Below, piece by piece: positions 1 to 9,432 of a DNA stretch of 64,000 nucleotides (position 1 is its first letter; the number at the start of each line of letters is the position of its first letter). Under the pieces are notes generated by a model. The model was given only the letters and a program-made list of their open reading frames with translations. It was not told where the DNA came from and ran no database searches. The stretch spans positions 3,294,001 through 3,358,000 of the forward strand of contig NZ_CP048409.1 of the NCBI RefSeq assembly GCF_010448835.1. Reading direction: 5' to 3'. The position numbers were made by a program, and so were the translations under genes. The stretch comes from Draconibacterium halophilum (lineage in GTDB: Bacteria; Bacteroidota; Bacteroidia; Bacteroidales; Prolixibacteraceae).

Positions 1-2
1 CT

Positions 3-236
3 AAATTTTCGAAGCACACCATTCGGGTGCGAGCTACAACTCTAAAAACGGTATTGACTTTATGCGTGCACAAAATTGATATTAAGAATAATGCAAAACT
101 CGATCTGCAAGCAGTTAATCAACAGCGTGTTACTTTCCTTAAATTATCGCCAATAAAATCGTTCGATGAAGAAGAATCGGCCATACTACAACTATGGCAA
201 CTTTTTGCAAATGCAGGAACTCTATCTTACCCCTGA
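3..236 (+). CDS. C-terminal fragment of an unidentified protein (left-edge partial)
   Basis: The reading frame is open from the left edge of the window and ends at a TGA at 234-236, so this is the 3' end of a gene that begins outside. About 77 residues are visible. They contain no motif I recognise, no membrane segment and no signal peptide. The stop overlaps the stop of the convergent LytTR gene by 10 bases, which leaves no room for an intergenic terminator. A GTG at 27 could serve as an internal start, but continuation from upstream is more likely because the frame has no stop before it. Function unknown. Confidence 0.45.
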   Translation, partial: KFSKHTIRVRATTLKTVLTLCVHKIDIKNNAKLDLQAVNQQRVTFLKLSPIKSFDEEESAILQLWQLFANAGTLSYP

Positions 237-949
237 AGCTGCAAAACCTGAAGCACAGCATTTTTGTAACTGCGTCCAATTGGTAATTCTTTTCCCGGCA
301 CTTCAATACTGCTCGATGTAAATGCTTCTATTTTTGATAACGCAACAATAAATGATTTATGAATGCGCATAAAATCATTATCGGGCAGTTTCTCCGACAT
401 GTGCGTCATACTGGTTTTTGTAATAATTTTTTTGTCGGGAGTGTAAATTTGCACGTATTCGCTCAGCCCTTCAACATAAAGAATTTCGTTTAAATGAACC
501 TTTAAAACCTTTTTATTCTCCTTCACATAAATAAAAGCCTCTTCGCTTTTTCCATTTGTTGGAGCAAGTGGTTGTGCGGCCGGCACATCATCCTGCACCG
601 ACTGGTAATATTTATTCACCGACTTAAGAAAACGTTCGAAGGTTATCGGTTTCAGCAAAAAATCGACCACATCCAGCTCGAAACCTTCAAGGGCGTATTC
701 ACGATAGGCAGTGGTAATGATAACTTTGGGTGGGTTCTTTAATGTTCTCAGAAATTCAACACCTGTGATCTGGGGCATCTGGATGTCCATAAACATCAGA
801 TCAACTTTGTGGTTGTGAAGTTCCTGAAGTGCTTTCATGGCATCGCCACATTCAGCACAAATTTCAAAATTATCAAGTTTTTCAATATGAGAGCGCATCA
901 AGTCACGTGCAAGAGGCTCATCATCAATAACGAGGCACTTAGTTTTCAT
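227..949 (-). CDS. LytTR-family response regulator
   Basis: This is a two-component response regulator of about 240 residues. Residues 1-118 form a receiver domain with the acidic pair IDDEP at the N-terminus, the phospho-acceptor Asp near residue 55 (MDIQMP) and a conserved Lys near residue 105 (LLKP). Residues about 135-240 form a LytTR DNA-binding domain (YVKENKK, ILYVEG, YVQIYT, MRIHKSF). I chose the ATG at 949 because the receiver fold begins directly there; an in-frame ATG at 1012 would add 21 residues unrelated to the family. It lies downstream of two LytS-type kinases on the same strand and is presumably their output. Its DNA targets are unknown. Confidence 0.9.
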   Translation of the reverse strand: MKTKCLVIDDEPLARDLMRSHIEKLDNFEICAECGDAMKALQELHNHKVDLMFMDIQMPQITGVEFLRTLKNPPKVIITTAYREYALEGFELDVVDFLLKPITFERFLKSVNKYYQSVQDDVPAAQPLAPTNGKSEEAFIYVKENKKVLKVHLNEILYVEGLSEYVQIYTPDKKIITKTSMTHMSEKLPDNDFMRIHKSFIVALSKIEAFTSSSIEVPGKELPIGRSYKNAVLQVLQLQG

Positions 950-1055
950 GGCAATACGGATTAGCTTTCGTTTTCTGTTAAATCCAAAGCATAAGCTTCG
1001 GTCTGTTTTCAATCTGTTATTAAACTAGTACGAGAAATAGAAATAGCGTTACACT

Positions 1056-2093
1056 TTACGGATAAATTTCTATACTAAATTCTCTAAAATTGTCATCAAT
1101 GTTTTCCACCAACCTGTGTTTACCCGGATAATTATAGTGCAAACGCCGGATGGTAATTTTATTATTTTCATTGTCGGTTATATTAAAACTGTTTTCGCTC
1201 CAAAATGTAAATGAAAACAGCAAATACTTTCGCTCGGCTTTTATAAGGACGGTACTTTCATAGCTTTCGTTACACTCGTAAGCCATTTTTATTGCAGAAT
1301 TTATAATTGGAAGAAGTAAAAGTGGCGGAACCACATACGATTTTAGGCTTCCGCTAACAATAAAATTGCTTGACAGCCGCTCGCCCAAAGCATGATTATG
1401 AATGGTCATAAACTCTTCAAGTAACTTTACTTCTAATTCCAACGGTATCAGTTCTTCTTTACCTTCATTAAGAAAACGATTCAGGAAATTCGAAATATTA
1501 ATAATCATTTCCGGGGCGGTATCAACTTTTTTTAACGACTGCACTTCCAACTCTTTTATCAGTTCCAGTACAATTCGCGGCTGTAACTGATACTGATAAA
1601 TCTCCAGCTCAGTTTCCATATTTGAACGCAGTAATACTTCTTTCTGATATTCGGTTCGGTACCAGGAGCTACCGGCTTTTATGGCAAGAAATACCAATAT
1701 AATGTAATGATTTCCAATTCCGCTGATGATTATATTCTTAAGATTCAAAAATCCGGGATTAAACATTCTGCTTTTATCGAAAGGCATAAACACCAGGTAA
1801 TTGCTAATCAGTAACTCAACCACTGAAAATACCATGAGTAAAACAACAAAACCTACTGCAAACAACAAGTAATACCCTTTAAAGAAAGTTTTGGGCAAAA
1901 GCCAATAAGCAATTATATAGGTGTGCGCTACAAAAACAGGCAGTGTAATAAGATAGTATATCAGCCAAACCAGCATGGAGTCGATTCCGTCATTCAAAGT
2001 TTGAATAAATGTGAATGCTATTACCCATGCCAACCAAAAGATGACATGCAAAATATACTCTCGTTTAGCGATATGTAATATGCCTGTCTTCAT
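1056..2093 (-). CDS. LytS-like membrane sensor protein, degenerate kinase
   Basis: The 345-residue protein has the architecture of a LytS/YehU-type sensor kinase: four hydrophobic segments within about residues 15-145, then a helical region and a degenerate ATPase-like domain. The phospho-acceptor motif, which reads FDPHFMFN in the neighbouring kinase, is replaced here by LQPRIVLE, so the histidine is missing. The N-box is weakened (INSAIKM instead of ENSFKHG) and no glycine-rich ATP lid is visible. It is therefore probably catalytically dead and may act as a regulatory partner. Its start overlaps the end of the upstream kinase gene by 29 bases, so the two are translationally linked, and the LytTR regulator follows. 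Confidence 0.8.
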   Translation of the reverse strand: MKTGILHIAKREYILHVIFWLAWVIAFTFIQTLNDGIDSMLVWLIYYLITLPVFVAHTYIIAYWLLPKTFFKGYYLLFAVGFVVLLMVFSVVELLISNYLVFMPFDKSRMFNPGFLNLKNIIISGIGNHYIILVFLAIKAGSSWYRTEYQKEVLLRSNMETELEIYQYQLQPRIVLELIKELEVQSLKKVDTAPEMIINISNFLNRFLNEGKEELIPLELEVKLLEEFMTIHNHALGERLSSNFIVSGSLKSYVVPPLLLLPIINSAIKMAYECNESYESTVLIKAERKYLLFSFTFWSENSFNITDNENNKITIRRLHYNYPGKHRLVENIDDNFREFSIEIYP

Positions 2094-3156
2094 TTGTATT
2101 TTTTAATTCCAAACGCACTTTAAACCGGTCGCCAAGGTCTTTCACTTTCAAGTCGTACCCCAGTTCGTCGTACATAATATTTAAACGCCGTTTTAATCCG
2201 GAATAGCCACTGCCTTTTTCAATTTCTTTTGTTTTTTTCTGAATACCTTCAGGCTTGCTGTTTTCTGTCTCAATAATTATTTTTTCATCTGCAACACGCA
2301 CAAAAATATTAATCCACGGTGCGCCGGCATCCAAACTGCTGCCATGTTTAAAACTGTTTTCCACCAATAAAAACAATATCATCGGCGGAATTTGTGCTAC
2401 ACTTAAGTTCCCCTCTGTTTTGTAACTCACGTGTAAACGCTTGCCATAACGTAATTTTTCAAGCTGCAGATAGTTCTCAACCAGTTCTACTTCATCTTTT
2501 AGCTTTACAAATTCTTTCAGACTTTCGTTAATAATATAGGTAAGCACAATTTTCATCCGGCTGATTACCTCGTTGGTTTTTTCAGGATTAAGCAACGACA
2601 GTGCATACAAATTATTAATGGTATTAAACATGAAATGCGGATCGAACTGCGATTGCAGAAGCGTTGTTTGTGCTTTTCGGTGTTGCTGCTCCAGTTTTTT
2701 TCTCAGGTTTTCGGCCAGAATATAATCTTTTACATACTTGGCGATGCAAAACAAAGCCACAATAAAAGTCATGTCTTTGGTATTTAAAACAATAGACCGT
2801 AAACTAAACACATTGTTTCCCGAAGCATTCTCGGGTGATATGGAGGCATAAAAAATATAATCAGAAAAAACCAGTTTTAATGCCGACAAACCAATTCCTA
2901 CAAGTAAAAACACAACGATAAACCAAAACGGTTTGGCTTTTAACAAGAACTCGGGAATAAGAAGAAAAATGGTAATGTAAACATAGCCAAAAAAGAAAAA
3001 AGCATTACCCAATGTAATACCAAGAACCTGCAGAAGACTTACGTTTTCGTTTTGAACGAATAAAATACCCGTAAACAGTACCACGGTTACAACAAAGAAT
3101 AAAATATGCCTTGTTCCACGGTACAGCAAACTGTTATTGTACAACAATTTGTTCAT
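2065..3156 (-). CDS. LytS-type sensor histidine kinase
   Basis: A membrane histidine kinase of about 363 residues. Four membrane segments occupy roughly residues 10-150. The His_kinase domain carries the phospho-acceptor in SQFDPHFMFNTINNL. The ATPase domain shows the N-box VENSFKHG and a lid GSGYSGLKRRL. It should phosphorylate the LytTR regulator encoded at the end of this unit. I prefer the ATG at 3156, preceded by an AAGGAA sequence; an in-frame ATG at 3204 would add 16 residues. The gene is first in an apparent three-gene unit with a degenerate paralogue and the regulator. The signal it senses is not evident from the sequence. Confidence 0.88.
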   Translation of the reverse strand: MNKLLYNNSLLYRGTRHILFFVVTVVLFTGILFVQNENVSLLQVLGITLGNAFFFFGYVYITIFLLIPEFLLKAKPFWFIVVFLLVGIGLSALKLVFSDYIFYASISPENASGNNVFSLRSIVLNTKDMTFIVALFCIAKYVKDYILAENLRKKLEQQHRKAQTTLLQSQFDPHFMFNTINNLYALSLLNPEKTNEVISRMKIVLTYIINESLKEFVKLKDEVELVENYLQLEKLRYGKRLHVSYKTEGNLSVAQIPPMILFLLVENSFKHGSSLDAGAPWINIFVRVADEKIIIETENSKPEGIQKKTKEIEKGSGYSGLKRRLNIMYDELGYDLKVKDLGDRFKVRLELKNTNEDRHITYR

Positions 3157-3292
3157 TCTGTTAACTTCCTTATCATAAAGGTAACAAGATTTGGAAAAGC
3201 TCATTCAGTTTCAGTTAAAAGAGAGAGCCTGAAATCGGTCGTTGACATACTGCCGCGTTAATTTCGTAGTTCATAAACTTCCGTTCATTGAA

Positions 3293-3320
3293 AAACCCTG
3301 TGCTTTTCAACACAGGGTTT
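3293..3320 (-). terminator. Stem-loop, 10-bp stem
   Basis: A perfect 10-bp inverted repeat (AAACCCTGTG and CACAGGGTTT) around an 8-nt loop. A short T-run follows the stem on the minus strand. It sits upstream of the LytS unit and downstream of the small secreted-protein gene. Confidence 0.5.
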
Positions 3321-3371
3321 GGGGTGAGATCCCCACTCTTTATTCGTAATTACCCATTCATTGTTAATTTG

Positions 3372-3396
3372 AAAAAACCCCCGCCCTCTGGCGGGG
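3372..3396 (-). terminator. Rho-independent terminator of the small secreted-protein gene
   Basis: A GC-rich stem (CCCCGCC/GGCGGGG, 4-nt loop, 3379-3396) is followed on the minus strand by six T residues. It lies about 50 bases past the stop of the minus-strand gene at 3448-3945, so it fits as that gene's terminator. Confidence 0.75.
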
Positions 3397-3447
3397 ATTC
3401 ACTTTTCATACTTCTATGAAAAAAAATTGCGCTGTACTAATTTCTTC

Positions 3448-3945
3448 TTAAAAACTGGCTTGATACTCTTCTTTTACCAAGTCGGGGAAATAACATGCAA
3501 TCAAACCAAGTAAATCATCTTGCGATTTTTTGTTCTGGCAAATTACCCGCTGAGCGTAGTAAGCAACTTTATCCAACTTCAATTCCATCTCTTCTTTCGG
3601 AAGCTGCTGAAAACGAGGTTCCATCTTCTTTACTCCAAACACATTGTTTTGGCAGGCATATTCAATTTCAAACTCCGCTGTGCGAACAATATAGGTTTTG
3701 CATTTCTTTTCATCTTCGCATAAAACACCAATTCGTACAGGTGCATTGGTGTTTTCGTAAGTTAGTTCGAAAGTTTCCAACACCTGGTCTTCATAAACCA
3801 TTGGTGCCTGTGAAATTGCTATAGTGTACTTTCCAAACTCGGTAAGTGAGTTTCCGGTCATCGCCTTTCCGTCTTTTATTTTTGCGGTGGCGCCCATGCT
3901 TAATAGTGCGATGCAAATGCTAAATAGAACTAGTTTTGTTTTCAT
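3448..3945 (-). CDS. Small secreted protein of unknown function
   Basis: A 165-residue protein with an N-terminal signal peptide (hydrophobic core about residues 4-20, ending near GATAK), so it is probably exported. The mature part has three Cys residues around positions 76-100 (LCEDEKKC, YACQ) and one pair nearer the C-terminus (VICQ, IACYF). I do not recognise a family. It is a single gene with its own terminator at 3372-3396 and a divergent upstream region shared with the gene at 4306. A function cannot be assigned. Confidence 0.65.
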   Translation of the reverse strand: MKTKLVLFSICIALLSMGATAKIKDGKAMTGNSLTEFGKYTIAISQAPMVYEDQVLETFELTYENTNAPVRIGVLCEDEKKCKTYIVRTAEFEIEYACQNNVFGVKKMEPRFQQLPKEEMELKLDKVAYYAQRVICQNKKSQDDLLGLIACYFPDLVKEEYQASF

Positions 3946-4305
3946 CTCATTATAGTTTTAAATTGTTTTGGCAATTGATGTAACTCGCTTGTAGGCTTGT
4001 TCTTTTGTGGCAAGAAGTATACTTGCTCGTTTCATCCTGATACTGTTTTAATTGTTTTACTCCTCAAATTTATGTAACTATCTGATGTAATGTTCCTTAA
4101 TTCAGTATTCAGTAAGTAACACCCAACAAACGTGTAGTTTTATTCTGCAAGACTCGTTAATGGTTATAGATCCACATTATTATGCATTTACCCTGCTAAT
4201 TGTGTTGTTGGCTGATTGAAGAAATCAAATGCAATAAAATTGGGCTGTAAAACTTTTCGTTGTGTGTTGGGCTGAAAAAGAAAGTTTTATTTTAATTTGC
4301 AGGCT
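3946..4305. other. Divergent intergenic region without recognisable gene
   Basis: This 360-base AT-rich stretch separates two divergent genes and must carry promoters for both. I see no RNA gene, convincing coding frame or long inverted repeat in it. Confidence 0.4.
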
Positions 4306-4776
4306 ATGGAAATTGCTTCGCTGAGCAACATAAAAAAGGAATTAAAGAATCTTCCGCCGGAGGTTTTACAAGATTTGATAACCAAGCTGGCCAAGTATAA
4401 AAAAGACAATAAAGAATTGCTTAGCTATCTTCTGTTTGAAGCTTATAACGAAAATGAGTATATCCGCCAGGTAAAGGAAGAGATCGATCTGGAATTTATG
4501 AGCCTGAACAGAAGTAGTTTTTACCTGGCAAAAAAAACCTTGCGAAAAGTTTTAAAAACCACAAAAAAGCACATTCGTTTTTCGGGCAAAAAAGAAACAG
4601 AAATTGAACTGTTGCTATATTTCTGTAAAAAGTTAAAAAACTCGCGCCTAGATTACAAAAGAAGCCGGGTTGTTTTTAATATGTATCTGAACCAAGTAAA
4701 ACGTATACAGAAAGTAATATCCATGCTTCACGAAGATTTGCAATACGATTACAATCAGGAATTGGAAGCATTGTAA
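4306..4776 (+). CDS. Conserved helical protein of unknown function
   Basis: A 156-residue protein rich in Lys, Glu and Leu, predicted here to be almost entirely helical, with no signal peptide or membrane segment. It should be cytoplasmic. The ATG at 4306 is preferred over a TTG three codons upstream. The N-terminal part (SLSNIKKELKNLPPE) and the basic centre (KKTLRKVLKTTKKHIRF) could bind nucleic acid, but no known domain is recognised. It stands alone between a divergent secreted-protein gene and the SDR-photolyase pair. Confidence 0.6.
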   Translation: MEIASLSNIKKELKNLPPEVLQDLITKLAKYKKDNKELLSYLLFEAYNENEYIRQVKEEIDLEFMSLNRSSFYLAKKTLRKVLKTTKKHIRFSGKKETEIELLLYFCKKLKNSRLDYKRSRVVFNMYLNQVKRIQKVISMLHEDLQYDYNQELEAL

Positions 4777-4877
4777 AAACGAAGTGGCGGCATACAAATC
4801 TTCAGTTCATTCACGAACAACCAACCTAAAAAAGTGTTACTCTGTTAACGTTTAATTTTATATCTTTCATAGAAATA

Positions 4878-6302
4878 ATGCACATGCGAATTCTTTTAAC
4901 CGGAGCTACCGGATACATAGGAAAAAGACTGTTGCCTGTATTAATAAATAAGGGACACCATGTAACTTGTGTTGTACGAGACAAACAACGCTGTGCATTT
5001 GGCGAAAGCATTGAAAAATCGGTTGAAATTATTGAGGCCGACTTACTGGACAAGGATAGTCTGAACAAAATTTCAAAAGATATAGATATTGCCTATTACC
5101 TGGTGCATAGCATGTCCGACTCGCGCGATTATGAAGAACAGGAAAAAGTATCGGCCATTAATTTCAGAGAGCGAATAAATGAAACCAATGCCAAACAGCT
5201 TATCTATTTGAGTGGAATTGTTAATGATCAGTCGCTTTCAAAACACCTGAAATCGCGGTTAACCGTTGAAACAGAACTGGCTAAAGGAAATTATGCACTT
5301 ACCACATTACGCGCCGGAATAATTATCGGATCAGGTAGTGCATCTTTCGAAATTATTCGCGACCTGGTGGAAAAGTTACCGGTAATGGTAGCTCCCCGTT
5401 GGTTAAAAACCCGTTGCCAGCCCATTGCTATTTCCGATGTTATCCGCTTTCTGGAACTATCGATTAACAACCCGCAAGTATTTAATAAAAGTTTCGATAT
5501 TGGAGGCAAAGAAATACTTACCTACAAACAAATGCTGTTGCGCTTTGCAAAAGTACGGGGATTAAAACGCGGGATTATCACGGTGCCGGTAATGACTCCA
5601 AGACTTTCGTCATATTGGTTATATTTTGTTACATCAACCTCTTACAAACTGGCTTCTTCGCTGGTTGATAGTATGCGGGTTGAAGTGATTGCCCGCGATG
5701 ATGAGCTCACCAAACTCTTTAACCTGCAATTGTTAAGCTACGAAGAGAGCCTTCAACGAGCTTTTAAAAAGATCGAACAAAATGAAATTATTTCGAGTTG
5801 GAAAGATTCGTTTGTTAGTGGCCAATTGCACGGACAGCTCTCCGATTTTATAAACGTACCCAAATATGGCTGTTTCACCGATGTTCGCATAATGGAAACT
5901 CCCTCGGTAGAAAATGCCATTGCAAAAATATGGCGACTGGGTGGAAAAACAGGTTGGTACTACGGAAGCTGGTTATGGCAAATACGTGGTTTTATGGATA
6001 AACTGGCCGGGGGCGTGGGACTTCGCCGTGGCAGAACAAACGAAGACAGCATTAGCGAGGGCGATGCCATTGACTTTTGGCGCGTTATTTATGCCAACAA
6101 AACAGAAGGGCGCTTATTGCTTTATGCAGAAATGAAACTCCCGGGCGAGGCCTGGCTCGAATTCAAATTTCGCGGAAATCAGCTGATTCAAACTGCAACT
6201 TTCCGGCCAAAAGGACTTTGGGGAAGACTTTACTGGTATATGGTAATGCCACTTCACGAATTTGTTTTTAGAGGAATGATTTCGAATATTGTCAAATTCT
6301 GA
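4878..6302 (+). CDS. SDR-type NAD(P)-binding protein with C-terminal DUF2867
   Basis: The 474-residue protein starts with an extended-SDR Rossmann fold, with the nucleotide motif GATGYIGKRLLP at residues 8-19 and LVHSMSD further on. Residues from about 330 form a DUF2867 domain (SEGDAIDFWRV, LLLYAEMKLPGEAWLEF). Proteins of this architecture are common in Bacteroidota, but their substrate is not known to me. A TAnnTTTG-like box (TATCTTTC, 4861-4868) lies just before the start. The photolyase gene begins 22 bases after its stop, so the two are probably cotranscribed, which suggests a role in light or oxidative stress. Confidence 0.85.
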   Translation: MHMRILLTGATGYIGKRLLPVLINKGHHVTCVVRDKQRCAFGESIEKSVEIIEADLLDKDSLNKISKDIDIAYYLVHSMSDSRDYEEQEKVSAINFRERINETNAKQLIYLSGIVNDQSLSKHLKSRLTVETELAKGNYALTTLRAGIIIGSGSASFEIIRDLVEKLPVMVAPRWLKTRCQPIAISDVIRFLELSINNPQVFNKSFDIGGKEILTYKQMLLRFAKVRGLKRGIITVPVMTPRLSSYWLYFVTSTSYKLASSLVDSMRVEVIARDDELTKLFNLQLLSYEESLQRAFKKIEQNEIISSWKDSFVSGQLHGQLSDFINVPKYGCFTDVRIMETPSVENAIAKIWRLGGKTGWYYGSWLWQIRGFMDKLAGGVGLRRGRTNEDSISEGDAIDFWRVIYANKTEGRLLLYAEMKLPGEAWLEFKFRGNQLIQTATFRPKGLWGRLYWYMVMPLHEFVFRGMISNIVKF

Positions 6303-6324
6303 ACACCTACATTTGTAGAAAGAT

Positions 6325-7611
6325 ATGAATACATTTAACATCGTTTGGTTACGAAGAGATTTACGACTTACCGATAATACTGCACTCATCCATTCGCTAA
6401 AAAGTGACAACAAAACAGTTGTACTTTTTATTTTCGATTTCAATATTCTGGATGAGCTGGATAAAAATGATGCGCGTGTAACTTTTATTCATCAGCAACT
6501 TACTAAACTTCATAAAGAACTGGACAAAATAAATTCGGGGCTTTTGGTAAAAACCGGCGAGCCTTTAAAAATCTGGCAAGAACTTATTTCTGATTTCGAA
6601 GTTGGGGAGGTGCATTTTAACCGCGATTACGAACCTTATGCCACGCAACGTGACGAACAAATTCAGCAACTTCTGCAGAAAAATGGCATCGCTGTTTTCT
6701 CACATAAAGACCAGGTAATTTTCGAGCCCCACGAAGTATTAAAAGGTGACGGAACACCATACATCGTTTTTACGCCTTACAAAAATAAATGGCTCGAACA
6801 TTTTGATCCACAACAAATAAAAGTTGAAAAAAAACTAGAGACGGATTCGTTCGTTTCCATTGATTCCTCTCTTCCAACATTAGAGGAGATTGGTTTTCAG
6901 AAATCAGAAATAAAGGTTCAAGAATACGATTTATCAGAGGTTGATAACTATAGTGAAACGCGAAACTTCCCGGCACTGAATGGAACCAGTAAACTCAGTG
7001 TTCACCTGCGATTTGGTACGGTAAGTATCCGGCAAATTGTAAAGCAGGTGTATAACCAATCACCCGATTTTTTGAGCGAACTGGTTTGGCGCGAGTTTTT
7101 TATGCAAATTCTCTTTCATTTTCCACGGGTGGTAAACGAGAATTTCAGAGCCAAATACAACGGCATACAGTGGCGCAATAACGAAAAAGAATTTGGTCGC
7201 TGGTGTAAGGGAGAAACAGGCTACCCAATTGTTGATGCCGGAATGCGCGAACTAAACCAAACAGGATATATGCATAACCGCGTGCGTATGATTACCGCCA
7301 GCTTTTTATGTAAACATCTGCTTATCGACTGGCATTGGGGAGAGGCATACTTTGCTAAAAAACTGCTCGATTTTGAACTCTCGTCAAACAATGGCAATTG
7401 GCAATGGGCGGCAGGAACCGGTTGCGATGCAGCCCCCTATTTTCGTGTTTTTAATCCTACTGAGCAGGTAAAAAAGTTTGATAAAGAAATGCATTACATA
7501 AAAAAATGGGTACCCGAATTTCAGAACCTTAACTATCCTGCTCCTATGGTCGATCATAAAATGGCCCGCAACCGTGCGCTGGAAACCTACAAAAAAGGCA
7601 TCTCCGGTTAA
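6325..7611 (+). CDS. phrB: Deoxyribodipyrimidine photolyase (cryptochrome/photolyase family)
   Basis: This enzyme repairs UV-induced pyrimidine dimers with blue light. The 428-residue protein has the N-terminal antenna-binding alpha/beta domain (NIVWLRRDLRLTDN at its start, DFNILDEL) and the C-terminal FAD domain from about residue 190. The FAD domain carries ELVWREFFMQI, TGYPIVDAGMREL, HNRVRM and the signature NNGNWQWAAGTGCDA followed by YFRVFNP. Length is slightly below the usual 450-480. It lies directly behind the SDR-DUF2867 gene. A TACATTTG box at 6308-6315 could also start a nearly leaderless transcript. Class I CPD photolyase is the best call; a cryptochrome without repair activity cannot be excluded. 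Confidence 0.93.
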   Translation: MNTFNIVWLRRDLRLTDNTALIHSLKSDNKTVVLFIFDFNILDELDKNDARVTFIHQQLTKLHKELDKINSGLLVKTGEPLKIWQELISDFEVGEVHFNRDYEPYATQRDEQIQQLLQKNGIAVFSHKDQVIFEPHEVLKGDGTPYIVFTPYKNKWLEHFDPQQIKVEKKLETDSFVSIDSSLPTLEEIGFQKSEIKVQEYDLSEVDNYSETRNFPALNGTSKLSVHLRFGTVSIRQIVKQVYNQSPDFLSELVWREFFMQILFHFPRVVNENFRAKYNGIQWRNNEKEFGRWCKGETGYPIVDAGMRELNQTGYMHNRVRMITASFLCKHLLIDWHWGEAYFAKKLLDFELSSNNGNWQWAAGTGCDAAPYFRVFNPTEQVKKFDKEMHYIKKWVPEFQNLNYPAPMVDHKMARNRALETYKKGISG

Positions 7612-7686
7612 ATGTTTTAGTTGTTGCGGTAAACCAAACAACCGGAACATTTTATTATCTTTAACCTACCAACTAAAAAATCTGAT

Positions 7687-8613
7687 ATGAACAAAAAAAG
7701 CTATTTGCTCGCCTTCCTTTTGCTTCCCCTAATGACTTTTGCTCAACTGGAAAATGTACAATCAACACTTGAGATTTTTAATATTGTGACCAACGAACGT
7801 GAAATAATCCTTAGTGAAGAAGCCCATTTTGAAGCTCCAAACTGGAGTGGCGACGGAACTTTTCTGCTTATCAACCAGGGAGGAAAATTGTATAAAGTTG
7901 ATCTGAAATCGAATAAAAAGACACTTATAAATACGGGCTTTGCCGACAGATGCAACAACGACCACGGCATTTCATTCGATGGCAAGTGGCTGGCAATAAG
8001 TCATCAAGCGGAATCAGAACCGGTGCCCGGAGAACCCACAAAAAAAGGATCACGAATTTATATTTTACCCATTGAAGGAGGAACACCCAAAGCGGTTACC
8101 CCAAAAGTACCGTCGTACTGGCATGGCTGGTCGCCCGATGGACAACGACTTGCTTATTGTGCCGAGCGAAATGGCGAATATGATGTTTATACCATTTCTG
8201 TTGATGGAGGAGAAGAAACTCGTTTAACCACCGAAACCGGTTTGGATGACGGCCCAGAATATTCACCCGACGGAAAATATCTTTATTACAATTCAATGGC
8301 GTCCGGCAAAATGGAGATCTGGCGAATGAATGTTGATGGCTCAAATAAAAAACAGTTAACCAATGATGCTTATTCCAACTGGTTTGCACATCCTTCTCCC
8401 GATGGAAAATATTTTGTATTCATTAGCTATCATGAAGATCAGGGAAGTGGCCATCCGGCAATGAAAGAAGTTTCGCTACGTTTAATGAATCTTTCGGACG
8501 GATCGATAAGAACACTGTGCTCTTTCACCGGCGGACAGGGAACCATTAACGTTCCTTCGTGGGCACCAGATGGAAAACGTTTTGCTTTTGTAAGCTACAA
8601 ATACATCAAATAA
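7687..8613 (+). CDS. Secreted TolB-like (PD40) beta-propeller protein
   Basis: A 308-residue protein with a signal peptide (residues 1-19, ending LMTFA). The mature part has at least five PD40 repeats, recognised by phrases such as HGWSPDGQRLAY, EYSPDGKYLYY, HPSPDGKYFVF and SWAPDGKRFAF. It resembles the propeller half of TolB or of dipeptidyl-peptidase-like proteins but has no peptidase domain. It is probably a periplasmic or exported binding module. It stands alone behind the photolyase on the same strand. Confidence 0.8.
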   Translation: MNKKSYLLAFLLLPLMTFAQLENVQSTLEIFNIVTNEREIILSEEAHFEAPNWSGDGTFLLINQGGKLYKVDLKSNKKTLINTGFADRCNNDHGISFDGKWLAISHQAESEPVPGEPTKKGSRIYILPIEGGTPKAVTPKVPSYWHGWSPDGQRLAYCAERNGEYDVYTISVDGGEETRLTTETGLDDGPEYSPDGKYLYYNSMASGKMEIWRMNVDGSNKKQLTNDAYSNWFAHPSPDGKYFVFISYHEDQGSGHPAMKEVSLRLMNLSDGSIRTLCSFTGGQGTINVPSWAPDGKRFAFVSYKYIK

Positions 8614-8726
8614 TATTTACAGTACCAACTCCATGACTGAAGTTTAAAATCCCTTGTATACAAGCATTAAGTCATGGGCAATTGCTTATATTTTAACGAC
8701 GAACAAAATTACCAAACAATAATAAC

Positions 8727-9242
8727 ATGAATACTGAAAACACCTTCAACGAAGAAAATTTACCATCAGAAAAACAAACGGAAGTAAAACCTGAAACATT
8801 GGAACTTACCGAAGAAATAAACCACAACCTACACAGCGCCGGAAAATGGAGCCAGTTTTTGGCTATCCTCGGATTTATAGGTGTCGGTTTTTTGGTACTG
8901 AGCGGTATTACGATGAGTGTTGTGATGGCTTTTCTTCCCAATAACACTGCTGATTTCTTTCCCTTCCCGATGTTTTTAGTCGGTTTTCTATACATCATTT
9001 TTGCCGGAGTTTATTTCTTACCTGTTCTGTATTTATACCGTTTTTCGAGCAGTATAAAACAAGCCGTTGCATTAAAAAAACAAGATCAGCTGTCCAGCGC
9101 ATTCAACAATTTACGTGCACACTATAAGACTTTTGGCATTATTATGATCGTTTTCATGTGCCTCTATCCAATACTAATCATTGGCATGGTACTGTTCGGA
9201 TTTTTCTCAGGTTTTGGTGGCGCAGAAGGTATTCCGATGTAA
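8727..9242 (+). CDS. DUF5362-family membrane protein
   Basis: A 171-residue protein with an acidic cytoplasmic N-terminus (residues 1-45) and then a pattern of four membrane segments: WSQFLAILGFIGVGFLVL, a second at about residues 85-110 and a C-terminal pair around FGIIMIVFMCLYPILIIGM. The motif LYRFSSSIKQAV between segments is typical of the DUF5362 family in Bacteroidota. Function is unknown in this family. It lies between a propeller gene and ettA, and no operon is evident. Confidence 0.75.
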   Translation: MNTENTFNEENLPSEKQTEVKPETLELTEEINHNLHSAGKWSQFLAILGFIGVGFLVLSGITMSVVMAFLPNNTADFFPFPMFLVGFLYIIFAGVYFLPVLYLYRFSSSIKQAVALKKQDQLSSAFNNLRAHYKTFGIIMIVFMCLYPILIIGMVLFGFFSGFGGAEGIPM

Positions 9243-9432
9243 AAAAGATTTCAAGATTGTTTTTTAAATCGATGTAGATTGAATAAGATTGTTTTCACGA
9301 ACAAAGCTCCCGGCGAGGTATTCGAAACCTCTTACTTTTGCCTTGCTTTTGTAAAACTTTGTGGTATAAAAGGAGCGCTGAGTTTGAAAATATGGACAAC
9401 TTGAAACTTACAACCAGTAACTTCATTGTTGC

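Noticed and set aside
3293..3396. Riboswitch in front of the LytS genes
   Set aside because: The two stem-loops face the wrong way and lie downstream of a minus-strand gene with T-runs; they act as terminators.
3495..3824. 109-codon plus-strand open frame
   Set aside because: It lies entirely opposite the secreted-protein gene at 3448-3945, which has a signal peptide and terminator; the opposite frame has no recognisable features.
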